NCBI RefSeq assembly: GCF_027563465.1
Contig: NZ_JAPFQA010000007.1
Span: 186,001-250,000 of the forward strand
From: Mesorhizobium qingshengii
GTDB lineage: Bacteria > Pseudomonadota > Alphaproteobacteria > Rhizobiales > Rhizobiaceae
Direction of reading: 5' to 3'
Length of the DNA stretch: 64,000 nucleotides
Part shown: piece after piece, positions 24,214 through 32,202 of the stretch
Layout: each line of letters begins with the position of its first letter
Numbering within the stretch: position 1 is the stretch's first letter
The notes under the pieces: generated by a model
What the model saw: only the letters and a program-made list of their open reading frames with translations
The model's database searches: none
What the model was told of the DNA's origin: nothing
Translations under genes and position numbers: made by a program

Positions 24214-27027
24214 ATGAACATAACCCGTCGCACCGCTGTTCTTGGTGGCCTGGCGATGCCGCTGCTGGCATTGGCGGGCAAGGGCATTTCGCGAACCGAG
24301 GCCGCCGAGAAATTGCCCAACCCGCTGATCGTCGCGATCAGCGGACTCGATGCCACGGCAACGCCTGCCCGGCTTGCTGCGCTTACCGATGCGTTCCTGA
24401 CCCGCAAGGTGCCGATCCTTGTCACGATCGCGCCGATCGATCCCGCGGGCAATTTTCTCGATTACAATTCCGAAGTGGCCAAATGGCTGCGCCGGACGGC
24501 GTTGCTCAATACGGACGGTATCGAATTCGGCGCGCACACAAACATCATCACGTCGGACGATCCGTACTTCCAGGCACGGCAGGCCAGCGATATCCAGGCC
24601 GCTTTTTCCTATCTGGCCAACGAATACCAGAGATATCAGTCGAAGGCCGTGATCACGGCTTTGACGATGACAACCAATTCGCCGCTGCGCTCGCACCAGG
24701 ACGCGTCGTCGCTGCGCGCGGCCGGAATCCGTTCGCTCATCAGGCTGCGTGGCGGGCTCGAGGACAAGGTCAGGCTGCAGCCCGAGGATGGCGGCTACTG
24801 GAGCACCACCACCGACCTGGTCAACATCTTCGCCTCCGCCCTGACCTCGACCAGACCGGCGGTCGCGGGTGCAGGACCAATGGACGCGCCAACCCTCGGC
24901 GCGAACATCGCCGGCTTGGCTGCCGGCGGCAATCCGATCGTTGTCGATGTCCCATTCGCGGCGCTGGCAGGCCTCGGCGACGGCGATCTCGCGGATTACG
25001 CGGCCAATGTCGCACAAGCAGTTCTCTCCGCCATTTCGACGGGCAAGGTGCGTGGCATTCTGCCGAAGAAACTCTACGTCCAGAGCAAGCAGACCAGCCG
25101 CCTCATCGTCGTCCGGGTCGATGATCTCAGGCTGGACACCGACACCGACCCGAGCCACATGGCTTTTGTCTACGGGCTGATCGAGGACGGCTACCCCGTT
25201 ACCGATGCGATAATCCCGTCGCCGCGGTCGGGCCTTTTGTCCAAGGATGAAAAGAGCAAGGCCTTTCTGCGCGCCATGCTGCCGGAAAAGCACTACGACA
25301 TCGCCGCGCATGGCTGGAACCACACGCCGCAGGAACTGCTCGGCAATTCGTCGCAAAAGGATTTCGACCTGATCAGGGACGGCATAAGCGAGGTCTATCG
25401 CTCGACAGGCAAGTTCCCGACCTCCTACATCCCGCCCAACGACGCCTTCGACGACAGCACGCTGAATGCGCTGGCTGCCACCGGGACGCCTGTTTTCAGC
25501 GCCGAAAAAGGCGATCTGCGCCGGTTCAGCGGCCTCGACAGACGCGGCATCCTGCATGTCTCGAACACGATGAAATTCGAGAAAGCCTGGACCCCCGACC
25601 TTCCCTATTTCACCAAGCAGCAGGTGCTCGACTATTTTGGCACCGAGAACGATGCGGTGTTCTGCATCCATCCCGGCACCGCCAATACGCCTGAAAAGCA
25701 GGCATTGATCCTGGACATGCTGGCCGAGCTTTCCAGCCAGCGCGGCACGAAACTCGTGAACTTCGACGAATATTACCGCGCCGTCGCTCCGGCGATGCCC
25801 AAGGTCGATCTCATTCGAAGCGCGCGCGCCGACGTATCCGTGCGCGACTGGAAGAAACCGGATCCGTATCCGCTGGACGACGGCGTGCTGAAGGCGGACG
25901 CGGCCCTGGCCTGGAGCTATTTCGACTGGGGCGCGAAGAACTACAACGGCATGGTCCCAGCCACGTCATGGATCGAGTTCGGCAAGCAGACGGGTTATCC
26001 GTTCACGACGATGTGGGACGTGGGGTCGCATATTCTCGCCGCCTTGTCGGCCGAACGCCTGGGCATCATCGGCCAACCGGAATTCGAGACGACCATCAGC
26101 CGCATCATTGCGTTCCTGGGGGAGACGAACTTCCGTTATGCAGGCGGAAAATTGCCATACACCGAGCGGGCGCTGAAACCGCAAGACGGCCAGCGCGACG
26201 GCTTCGACAGCGCCGACACCGGACGCTTGCTGATTGCCCTCAAGATTCTCGACAACTACACGGCCGGCGCATTCCCTGTTTTCGATCTCGTGTCCGGCTG
26301 GTCCTTCAAGCCCGTACTCAAGGGCGGCGAGATGCATGTCGTGAATGACAACGGCCGGATCTCGTCGGTCCATGCCAACAGCTATGCCGGCTATGCCGGT
26401 CGCGGCTACAGCCTCTGGGGCGAAGAGATCAAGCCAGTCTTCGGCACGACGGATCCCGGCCACAGCATGGACGACGCGGTTCTCGCGCTGACGGAAATCC
26501 AGCGTCGGGGCCGCATCGCCACCGAACCGCATGTCACCGAGGAGATCGAGCTCGGCGGTTCGCCGCATGGCCGCCTGATGGCCGATATCCTCTACGCGGC
26601 TCAGCTCAAGCGCTATCGCGAAACCGGAATAGCCACCTGCGTCACCGAATCCGCCATGGCCGGCGCGCCCTACTTCACCTACCAGGGCTATCAGCTGACC
26701 GACAATGGAGGGACCTTCACCGTCGATACGCAGAAAACTTCGGCGCCCGACAAGGCAGCCAAGCTTGCTGATTCATTGCGCCTGGTCAGCGCCAAGGGTG
26801 CATATCTCTGGCATGCGGCGCGTCCCGGTGACTATTCGGGCACCCTCGTCGACCTGATCAGGAACAAGGCGAAAATGCCCGGCATGGGATTCTCCTCCGG
26901 CATTTCGGAAAAGACGGGCAAGGCCATCCCCGTGACGGACATCAACACCAACGGCATCATCCTCGAGGCCGTCGCCTATATCCTTGGCGGGCGAAAGCCG
27001 CTCCTGCTTTCCGAAGGGGCAGCCTGA
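24214..27027 (+). CDS. Large exported polysaccharide deacetylase-like/DUF3131 protein
   Basis: The 937-residue protein opens with a twin-arginine-like signal, NITRRTAVLGGLAMPLLALAG. Residues about 38-200 look like a degenerate deacetylase-type barrel (PLIVAISGLDATATPARLAA, FGAHTN). Residues about 295-530 hold a complete NodB-like set: VRVDDLRLD, AAHGWNHTP (His-x3-His), TSYIPPNDAFDDS and FCIHPGTANTPE. Residues about 560-925 match DUF3131, starting ALAWSYFDWGAKNYNGM and including DSADTGRLLIALKIL. The start has GGGAGG seven bases upstream and lies two bases after the synthase stop. It probably deacetylates and otherwise processes the polymer in the periplasm, as PgaB does for poly-GlcNAc; this is inferred. 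Confidence 0.82.
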   Translation: MNITRRTAVLGGLAMPLLALAGKGISRTEAAEKLPNPLIVAISGLDATATPARLAALTDAFLTRKVPILVTIAPIDPAGNFLDYNSEVAKWLRRTALLNTDGIEFGAHTNIITSDDPYFQARQASDIQAAFSYLANEYQRYQSKAVITALTMTTNSPLRSHQDASSLRAAGIRSLIRLRGGLEDKVRLQPEDGGYWSTTTDLVNIFASALTSTRPAVAGAGPMDAPTLGANIAGLAAGGNPIVVDVPFAALAGLGDGDLADYAANVAQAVLSAISTGKVRGILPKKLYVQSKQTSRLIVVRVDDLRLDTDTDPSHMAFVYGLIEDGYPVTDAIIPSPRSGLLSKDEKSKAFLRAMLPEKHYDIAAHGWNHTPQELLGNSSQKDFDLIRDGISEVYRSTGKFPTSYIPPNDAFDDSTLNALAATGTPVFSAEKGDLRRFSGLDRRGILHVSNTMKFEKAWTPDLPYFTKQQVLDYFGTENDAVFCIHPGTANTPEKQALILDMLAELSSQRGTKLVNFDEYYRAVAPAMPKVDLIRSARADVSVRDWKKPDPYPLDDGVLKADAALAWSYFDWGAKNYNGMVPATSWIEFGKQTGYPFTTMWDVGSHILAALSAERLGIIGQPEFETTISRIIAFLGETNFRYAGGKLPYTERALKPQDGQRDGFDSADTGRLLIALKILDNYTAGAFPVFDLVSGWSFKPVLKGGEMHVVNDNGRISSVHANSYAGYAGRGYSLWGEEIKPVFGTTDPGHSMDDAVLALTEIQRRGRIATEPHVTEEIELGGSPHGRLMADILYAAQLKRYRETGIATCVTESAMAGAPYFTYQGYQLTDNGGTFTVDTQKTSAPDKAAKLADSLRLVSAKGAYLWHAARPGDYSGTLVDLIRNKAKMPGMGFSSGISEKTGKAIPVTDINTNGIILEAVAYILGGRKPLLLSEGAA

Positions 27028-27052
27028 GGGCCGGTGCCTTCGCAGCAGCTGT

Positions 27053-27133
27053 TCACCGATAGCGCGCCTGGTTCCATTTGTGGCCGAGCAGCGACAGGAT
27101 GATGATCAGGCCGTTGAAGTGGAAGCCGCTCAA
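27053..27133 (-). pseudogene. Possible C-terminal scrap of a sugar ABC-transporter permease
   Basis: The reverse strand reads GLSGFHFNGLIIILSLLGHK followed by a short tail and a TGA at 27053-27055. The hydrophobic segment with a basic tail looks like the last membrane span of a ribose-type permease. The frame has no start and upstream sequence gives no continuation. It lies directly beside a LacI-family fragment on the other strand, as expected if a sugar-uptake locus was deleted. Confidence 0.35.
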
Positions 27134-27147
27134 GCCCTCGCCACAAC

Positions 27148-27489
27148 GAGGCCGGTGGCCACGCGGTGACACCGCTGGTCATGCGCTCCGAGGACCCGCC
27201 GACCGCCATTATCTTCAACAATGACGCGATGGCGCTCGGCGGCTGCAAGGCGCTGGCCGAGATGGGGATCAGGCCCGGTCACGACATCGCGGTGACCGTC
27301 ATCGTCGACACGCCGCTCTGCCGCTACTTCTCGCCGGCGCTGACCGCCTTCCGCCCGGCGCTGGAGCCGATGGGACAGCGGCTGGCCGAAATGCTGCTGG
27401 CTTCGATCCCGGCCTTCGCCGGTCCGGAAGGTCCGCGGATCATCCGCGAGGTCTGGCCATTGGAACTGGTTGCGCGCGACAGCGATTGA
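27148..27489 (+). pseudogene. LacI-family regulator, C-terminal fragment
   Basis: The frame encodes the last ~110 residues of a LacI/PurR-type ligand-binding domain: EAGGHAVTPLVMRSEDPP, TAIIFNNDAMALGGCKALAE, MGIRPGHDIAVTVIVDTPL and the tail REVWPLELVARDSD. The helix-turn-helix and the first two thirds of the ligand domain are missing; the sequence before about 27148 belongs to another frame and family. No ribosome site precedes the first GTG. It is a remnant, best explained by a deletion that also left the permease scrap. Confidence 0.8.
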
Positions 27490-27526
27490 TTTGACGCAGC
27501 GGCTGCTGCGTCAAAGGCCGGCGGCT

Positions 27527-27841
27527 TCAATCCACCTTCTTCTCGCCTCTCTCGCCGGCCTTGACGATATCGCCTGACGTGAACAGGATTTCCTTCAGTT
27601 CCGCCCGCCACTCCTTCTTCTGGCGCAGCAGGAATTCGAGGTCCATGCCGAAATGCTTGAACTCCTCGCCCTGCGCGTTCTTCATGATGGCGCGCGCCTG
27701 CGGGTCCTTCTCCACCGACATGCGCTGTTCGTACCAGCCGATCGCTTCAGCCTCCTCGATCAGCGAGGTGATCATGCGGGCAAAGGTCCGTACCTTCTGC
27801 GACAGTTCTTCAGGCGGTTCGTGATACTGGTCGAAACCCAT
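27527..27841 (-). CDS. Encapsulated-ferritin-like (EncFtn) protein, no adjacent encapsulin
   Basis: The 104-residue, two-helix protein aligns by eye with EncFtn of Rhodospirillum rubrum: LIEEAEAIGWYEQR (acidic residues Glu29/30/32 and Trp36), EEFKHFGMDLEFLLR with Glu60 and His63 in the metal-site spacing, and LKEILFTSGDI. EncFtn oxidises Fe(II) as an annular decamer and normally works inside an encapsulin shell, to which a C-terminal peptide such as GSLGIGSLR directs it. Here the C terminus is KAGERGEKKVD, with no such tag, and no shell gene lies on either side. GGAGG lies five bases before the ATG. It follows the MttB gene on the same strand after 78 bases. Confidence 0.78.
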   Translation of the reverse strand: MGFDQYHEPPEELSQKVRTFARMITSLIEEAEAIGWYEQRMSVEKDPQARAIMKNAQGEEFKHFGMDLEFLLRQKKEWRAELKEILFTSGDIVKAGERGEKKVD

Positions 27842-27919
27842 GTCGTCCTCCGTGGTTCATTCCCATGAATGCCTGGGAAGGACGCCGGTTCCGCATCATG
27901 GCTGCGATTCCGCCAGCGC

Positions 27920-29473
27920 TCACGACACCGGTGCCGCTCCGCCCTCCGCGGTGCGCCGCGCGATGAACTCGTCGAGCACGCCTGATGTGGCGACAGCCGT
28001 TGCCGGCGGCACGAAATCGGCAAGTGTGCGTCTCCAGACACCGGTGGCGCGTTCGCTTGCCGTCTTCGAGCCGCTCTGCGTCCAGTTGCCGAAGTTCGAC
28101 CAGTCGGCCACCAGCGGCTCATAGAAAGCCGTGCGGTAGCGCGCCATTGTGTGGCCAGCCGAGAAGAAATGGCCGCCCGGCTGCACTTCGGCGATCGCCT
28201 CGAAGCCGATCGTATCGGTATCGCCGGGCGTCGCGGCGCACAGTTCAGCCACCGTCTGCAGCGCCTCGATGTCGGTGATCAGCTTCTCGAAGGAGACACT
28301 CAGGCCCCCCTCCAGCCAGCCGGCGGCATGAATGCACATCGTCGCCCCGGCCAGCACCGAGCCCCACAGCGCGAACTGCGTCTCGTGCGCCGCCTGCGCG
28401 TCCGAGATGTTGGCCGCGCTGCCGCCGCCCGACCGCCACGGCAGGCCGGTGAAGCGCGCCAGCTGGCCGGCCCCCAGCGTCGCCTTGACATGCTCCGGCG
28501 TGCCGAAGGCGGGCGCGCCCGATTTCATGTCGACATTGGAGGAAAAGGAGCCGTAGACGACCGGCGCACCGGGCCGCACGATCTGCGCCAGCGTCAGCCC
28601 GGCCAGCGCTTCCGCATGCTGCAGCGTCAGCGCGCCGGCGACCGTGATCGGCGCCATGGCGCCCGCCAGGCAGAACGGCGTGATGACGGACACCTGACCC
28701 GCCCTGGCGAAATCGATGATGCCTTGCGCCATCGGTATGTCGAGCTGGCGCGGCGAGTTGGTGTTGATGACGGTGTAGCAATGGGCATTTGCGAGAAACT
28801 CGTCCTCCGACAGGCCGCGCGCCAGCCGCAGCATCTCGAAGCCGTCCTCGACCTGCGGCGTGCCGCGCGCGAAGATGAACGGAAACTTGTCGGACAGCGT
28901 CAGCTGCGCGCGGTTGACGGCATAGTGGCGAAAGCGGTTGTCGACATCCTGCGGCTCGATGCAGGGTCCCAGCATATGCAGCACGTCGAAATGCTGCACC
29001 AGCCGGATCAGGTCCTCGAAATCGGCCAGCGTCCCCGGCCGCCGGCCGCGCTCGAGATCGGTGACGTTCGGCGCCCCGCACCCGGCCAGGAACGTCATCG
29101 AGCCGAGTTCGAGCGTGAGATCGCGGGCACGAGAACCGGCATGGGCATGGATCGACTTCGGCGCCGAGGCCAGTGCCGCCGTCACCAAATCGCTGCCGAT
29201 GCGCACCATGTCGGTGTCAGGGTCAACCAAGGCGCCGGCGTCGGCGAAATACGCCCGCGCCCGCGGCAGCAGCACCTTGATGCCGAGCTCTTCCAGCACG
29301 CGCAATGCGGTGTCGTGGATCGCGGCGACCTGATCATCCGAAAAGATCGGCTGCGGCAGGAACGGGTTCTTCAGCGAATGGTAATTGGGCCGGCGGCTGC
29401 TTTCGCTGCCCGCCTCGCCCACCCGTCCACGCCGGCGTTCGCGCCTGCTGTCACGTACCGCGTCATCGACCAT
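27920..29473 (-). CDS. MttB-family (non-pyrrolysine) trimethylamine/betaine methyltransferase
   Basis: The 517-residue protein matches the MttB superfamily: a variable basic N terminus, then QPIFSDDQVAAIHDTALRVL near residues 40-60, FLAGCGAPNVTDLERGRRPG, INTNSPRQLDIPMAQGIID and GGGSAANISDAQAAHETQFA. There is no in-frame amber codon, so it is of the non-pyrrolysine type, whose characterised members demethylate glycine betaine and other quaternary amines through a corrinoid protein. No corrinoid protein or activase gene is nearby. It starts 12 bases after the flavoprotein gene with AGGAGG upstream, so the two form an operon for methylated-amine breakdown. Confidence 0.87.
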   Translation of the reverse strand: MVDDAVRDSRRERRRGRVGEAGSESSRRPNYHSLKNPFLPQPIFSDDQVAAIHDTALRVLEELGIKVLLPRARAYFADAGALVDPDTDMVRIGSDLVTAALASAPKSIHAHAGSRARDLTLELGSMTFLAGCGAPNVTDLERGRRPGTLADFEDLIRLVQHFDVLHMLGPCIEPQDVDNRFRHYAVNRAQLTLSDKFPFIFARGTPQVEDGFEMLRLARGLSEDEFLANAHCYTVINTNSPRQLDIPMAQGIIDFARAGQVSVITPFCLAGAMAPITVAGALTLQHAEALAGLTLAQIVRPGAPVVYGSFSSNVDMKSGAPAFGTPEHVKATLGAGQLARFTGLPWRSGGGSAANISDAQAAHETQFALWGSVLAGATMCIHAAGWLEGGLSVSFEKLITDIEALQTVAELCAATPGDTDTIGFEAIAEVQPGGHFFSAGHTMARYRTAFYEPLVADWSNFGNWTQSGSKTASERATGVWRRTLADFVPPATAVATSGVLDEFIARRTAEGGAAPVS

Positions 29474-29485
29474 CGGAAATCCTCC

Positions 29486-31900
29486 TCATTGCCGCATCGC
29501 CTTGCCCGAGGGATCGTAGGGCGAGGCCGCGATGACGCGCGTCGGCCGCTCCTCACCCACGATATGCACCGAGAGCGCGGTGCCCTCGCCCGCGAAATCG
29601 CGGTCGACAAGCGCCAGCGCCAGGCTTTTGCCAACCGCATGGCCGTAGCCGCCCGAGGTGACGAAGCCGACGCGCCGGCCCTGATTCCAGACCGGCTCGA
29701 AGCCGCCGGCGTCGGCGTCGATGGCATCAACTTCCAAGGTCACCAGGCATTGAGGGGTGTCGCCCGCCTTGCGCTCCTTCAATGCCGCTGCGCGGCCGAT
29801 GAAGTCGCCCTTGTCGAAAGCGATGAAGCGGTCGAGACCGGCCTGGCCGGGCGTGTAGCCCTGCGTGAATTCGCGCGACCAGATGCCGAAGCCTTTCTCC
29901 AACCGCAGCGCATTGAGCGCATGGTAGCCGATCTCGGCAAGGCCGAGATCCTCGCCGGCGGCAAGCAGCGTCTCGCGCAGGCTGGCATGCATGGTCACCG
30001 GGCAACTGATCTCGAAGCCGAGTTCGCCGGCGATCGACAGCCGCGCCACGCGAGCCTGAACCATGCCGATGTCGAATGCGCCGCAGGCCATGAAGGGCAG
30101 TGCCGCGCCGGACACATCCTGATGCGTCGTGCGTTCCAGGATCTTGCGCGCGTTCGGTCCAGTCAGCAGGAAGCCGCTCATCGTGTCGGAAAGGTCGGTG
30201 ACGGTGACGCCCGCCGCCGCGTGGCTCTCGAACCAGCGCATGTGGAATTCTCTGAGATAGTAGGAGCCCATCTGCCAATAGCCGCCGCCACCCCAGTTGA
30301 AGACGGTGAGGTCGCCCTTCAGCCGCCCGTCATGGCCGAGCATCGGCGCCAGCCTCGCCTGCCCCGGCTTTGGTAGCCTGCAGGCGAGCAGCCGGTCGAG
30401 CCATGCCCCAGCGCCCGGCCCGGACACCGCATAGCGAGCATAGGCCGAGATATCGACAAGGCCGGCGGCGCGCCGCACCTGCAGCGCCTCGTCGCGGACA
30501 ATTTCGAAGGCGTTGGAGCGCCGCAACGTCGTGTTCTCGGCAAACCCCATCGGCGCGAAATAGGCCGGAATTTCCAACCCCCACGACGCCGTCCATTCGC
30601 AGCCCGCCGCTGTCATGCCGTCATAGGCACCAGGGCGTTTCAGCGGCCGGCCGGCGGGCAGCCGCTCATTGGGAAAGGTCATGACGAAGCGGCGCGAATA
30701 GAACTGGCGTGTTGTCTGCCGCAGATACTCGCGGTTGGCGGCGAAGGCGCCGTAGCGGGCAATGTCCATGCCGAAGATGTCGGCCTGCGGCTCGCCGAAA
30801 ATCATCCATTCGGCCAACGACTTGCCGACACCGCCGCCCTGGCTGAAGCCGGCCATGACGCCGCAGGCGACCCAGTAGTTCCTCAAGCCACGCACCGGTC
30901 CGACGATCGGGTTGCCGTCCGGCGTGAAGGTGAAGGCGCCGTTGACCCATTTGCGGATGCCCGCGCTCGCCAGGCAGGGAAAGCGCTCATGCGCCTTGGC
31001 GAGTTCCGGGCTGATGCGGTCGATGTCCTCCGGGATCAGCTCGATGCCGTAGTCCCATGGCGCGCCATCCATGTTCCAGTGTCTTGGATTCTGCTCATAG
31101 ACGCCGAGCAGCACACCCTTGCGCTCTTGCCGCAGGTAGGAGAAGCCGTCGAGGTCGACGGCGATGCCGATCTCCCGGTCGAGCGCCGCGATCTCCGGAA
31201 TGTCCTCGGTGATGAAATAATGATGCTCCATCGGCGTCACCGGCAGGTCGACCCCGGCCATGCGGCCGAGCTGCTTTGCCCACAGCCCGCCCGCATTGAC
31301 GACATGCTCGGCGACGATGGTGCCCTGTTCGGTGACGACGTCCCAGCTTCCGTCGGCGCGCGCCTTCAGCTCGACGACCCGGTTGCGTAGGATGATGTCG
31401 GCGCCGCGCTTCTTCGCGGCGCCCGCATAGGCATGCGTCGTTCCGTAGGGATCGAGATGACCTTCGTTGGAATCATGCAGGCCGCCGAGCACACCCGTGA
31501 CATCGACGATTGGGCAGATTTCCTTGATCTCGTCGGGCGTCACCAGCCGGGCTGTCTCGATGCCGACCGACTGGAACACCGCCCAGGCCGATTTCAGCCA
31601 TTCCCAACGCGCGGGATCGCTGGCGATGTTGACGCCGCCAGTCATGTGCAGGCCGATGTCCTGGCCGGACTCGGCCTCGATCTCGCGGTAGAGGTTGATG
31701 GTGTAGTCCTGCAGCGCCGCGACGTTGGGGTCGGCGTTGAGCGCATGGAAACCGGCCGCGGCGTGCCAGGTCGAACCGGCCGTCAGCTCCGCACGCTCGA
31801 TCAGCGCCACATCGCTCCAGCCGAACCGCGTCAGGTGATAGAGCACCGAGGCGCCGACCACGCCACCTCCGATGACGACTGCACGGTAGCGCGACTTCAA
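29486..31900 (-). CDS. Dimethylglycine/sarcosine dehydrogenase-like flavoprotein with GcvT domains
   Basis: The 804-residue protein combines an N-terminal FAD-dependent amine oxidase domain (AVVIGGGVVGASVLYHLTRF; GSTWHAAAGFHA holding the His that often binds FAD covalently; GVMAGFSQGGGVGKSLAEW) with a C-terminal aminomethyltransferase (GcvT) region from about residue 430 (LVDISAYARYAVSGPGA, ALRLEKGFGIWSREFTQGYTP). This is the layout of dimethylglycine and sarcosine dehydrogenases, which pass the one-carbon unit to tetrahydrofolate. The start is TTG with GGGAGGGGG just upstream; the nearby ATG at 31905 runs into a stop. It is first in the operon with the MttB-type gene. Confidence 0.9.
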   Translation of the reverse strand: MKSRYRAVVIGGGVVGASVLYHLTRFGWSDVALIERAELTAGSTWHAAAGFHALNADPNVAALQDYTINLYREIEAESGQDIGLHMTGGVNIASDPARWEWLKSAWAVFQSVGIETARLVTPDEIKEICPIVDVTGVLGGLHDSNEGHLDPYGTTHAYAGAAKKRGADIILRNRVVELKARADGSWDVVTEQGTIVAEHVVNAGGLWAKQLGRMAGVDLPVTPMEHHYFITEDIPEIAALDREIGIAVDLDGFSYLRQERKGVLLGVYEQNPRHWNMDGAPWDYGIELIPEDIDRISPELAKAHERFPCLASAGIRKWVNGAFTFTPDGNPIVGPVRGLRNYWVACGVMAGFSQGGGVGKSLAEWMIFGEPQADIFGMDIARYGAFAANREYLRQTTRQFYSRRFVMTFPNERLPAGRPLKRPGAYDGMTAAGCEWTASWGLEIPAYFAPMGFAENTTLRRSNAFEIVRDEALQVRRAAGLVDISAYARYAVSGPGAGAWLDRLLACRLPKPGQARLAPMLGHDGRLKGDLTVFNWGGGGYWQMGSYYLREFHMRWFESHAAAGVTVTDLSDTMSGFLLTGPNARKILERTTHQDVSGAALPFMACGAFDIGMVQARVARLSIAGELGFEISCPVTMHASLRETLLAAGEDLGLAEIGYHALNALRLEKGFGIWSREFTQGYTPGQAGLDRFIAFDKGDFIGRAAALKERKAGDTPQCLVTLEVDAIDADAGGFEPVWNQGRRVGFVTSGGYGHAVGKSLALALVDRDFAGEGTALSVHIVGEERPTRVIAASPYDPSGKAMRQ

Positions 31901-31936
31901 GGCATCCCCCTCCCTGTCAGAAGCAGCACCATATAC

Positions 31937-31960
31937 GCACTGGACATAAGTGTCCAGTGC
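31937..31960. promoter_or_regulatory. Perfect 24-bp operator-like palindrome
   Basis: GCACTGGACA and TGTCCAGTGC, ten bases each, flank the spacer TAAG. The site lies 37-60 bases upstream of the TTG start of the flavoprotein gene, where an operator would overlap the promoter. Perfect symmetry with a 4-base centre suits a dimeric GntR- or TetR-type regulator, but no regulator gene is adjacent. The remaining bases to 32202 hold nothing else I can support. Confidence 0.7.
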
Positions 31961-32202
31961 GGCGCGAATACATCATGCCTGGTCGAGCCGATGCGTGACG
32001 GGGTGACCAGTTCTTTCGCGCAACCACACGTTTTGATCGGCGCATGAAAAAGCCGGCGGACATGCACGGCGCGCTGTCACGCAAGCATCACGTTCGCGCC
32101 GTAGACCGCTTTTGGAGAGGCGCGCGGCATCGTCGATGTGGCGCCTCTTTCAGCTTTCATCCTTCGGCCGCTCCGGCTCGCTTTGTCACAAGAGGATCAT
32201 CC

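Noticed and set aside
24070..25671. 533-codon minus-strand open frame opposite the deacetylase/DUF3131 gene
   Set aside because: The plus-strand product carries complete deacetylase motifs; the antisense product is Arg/Asp-rich without any domain.
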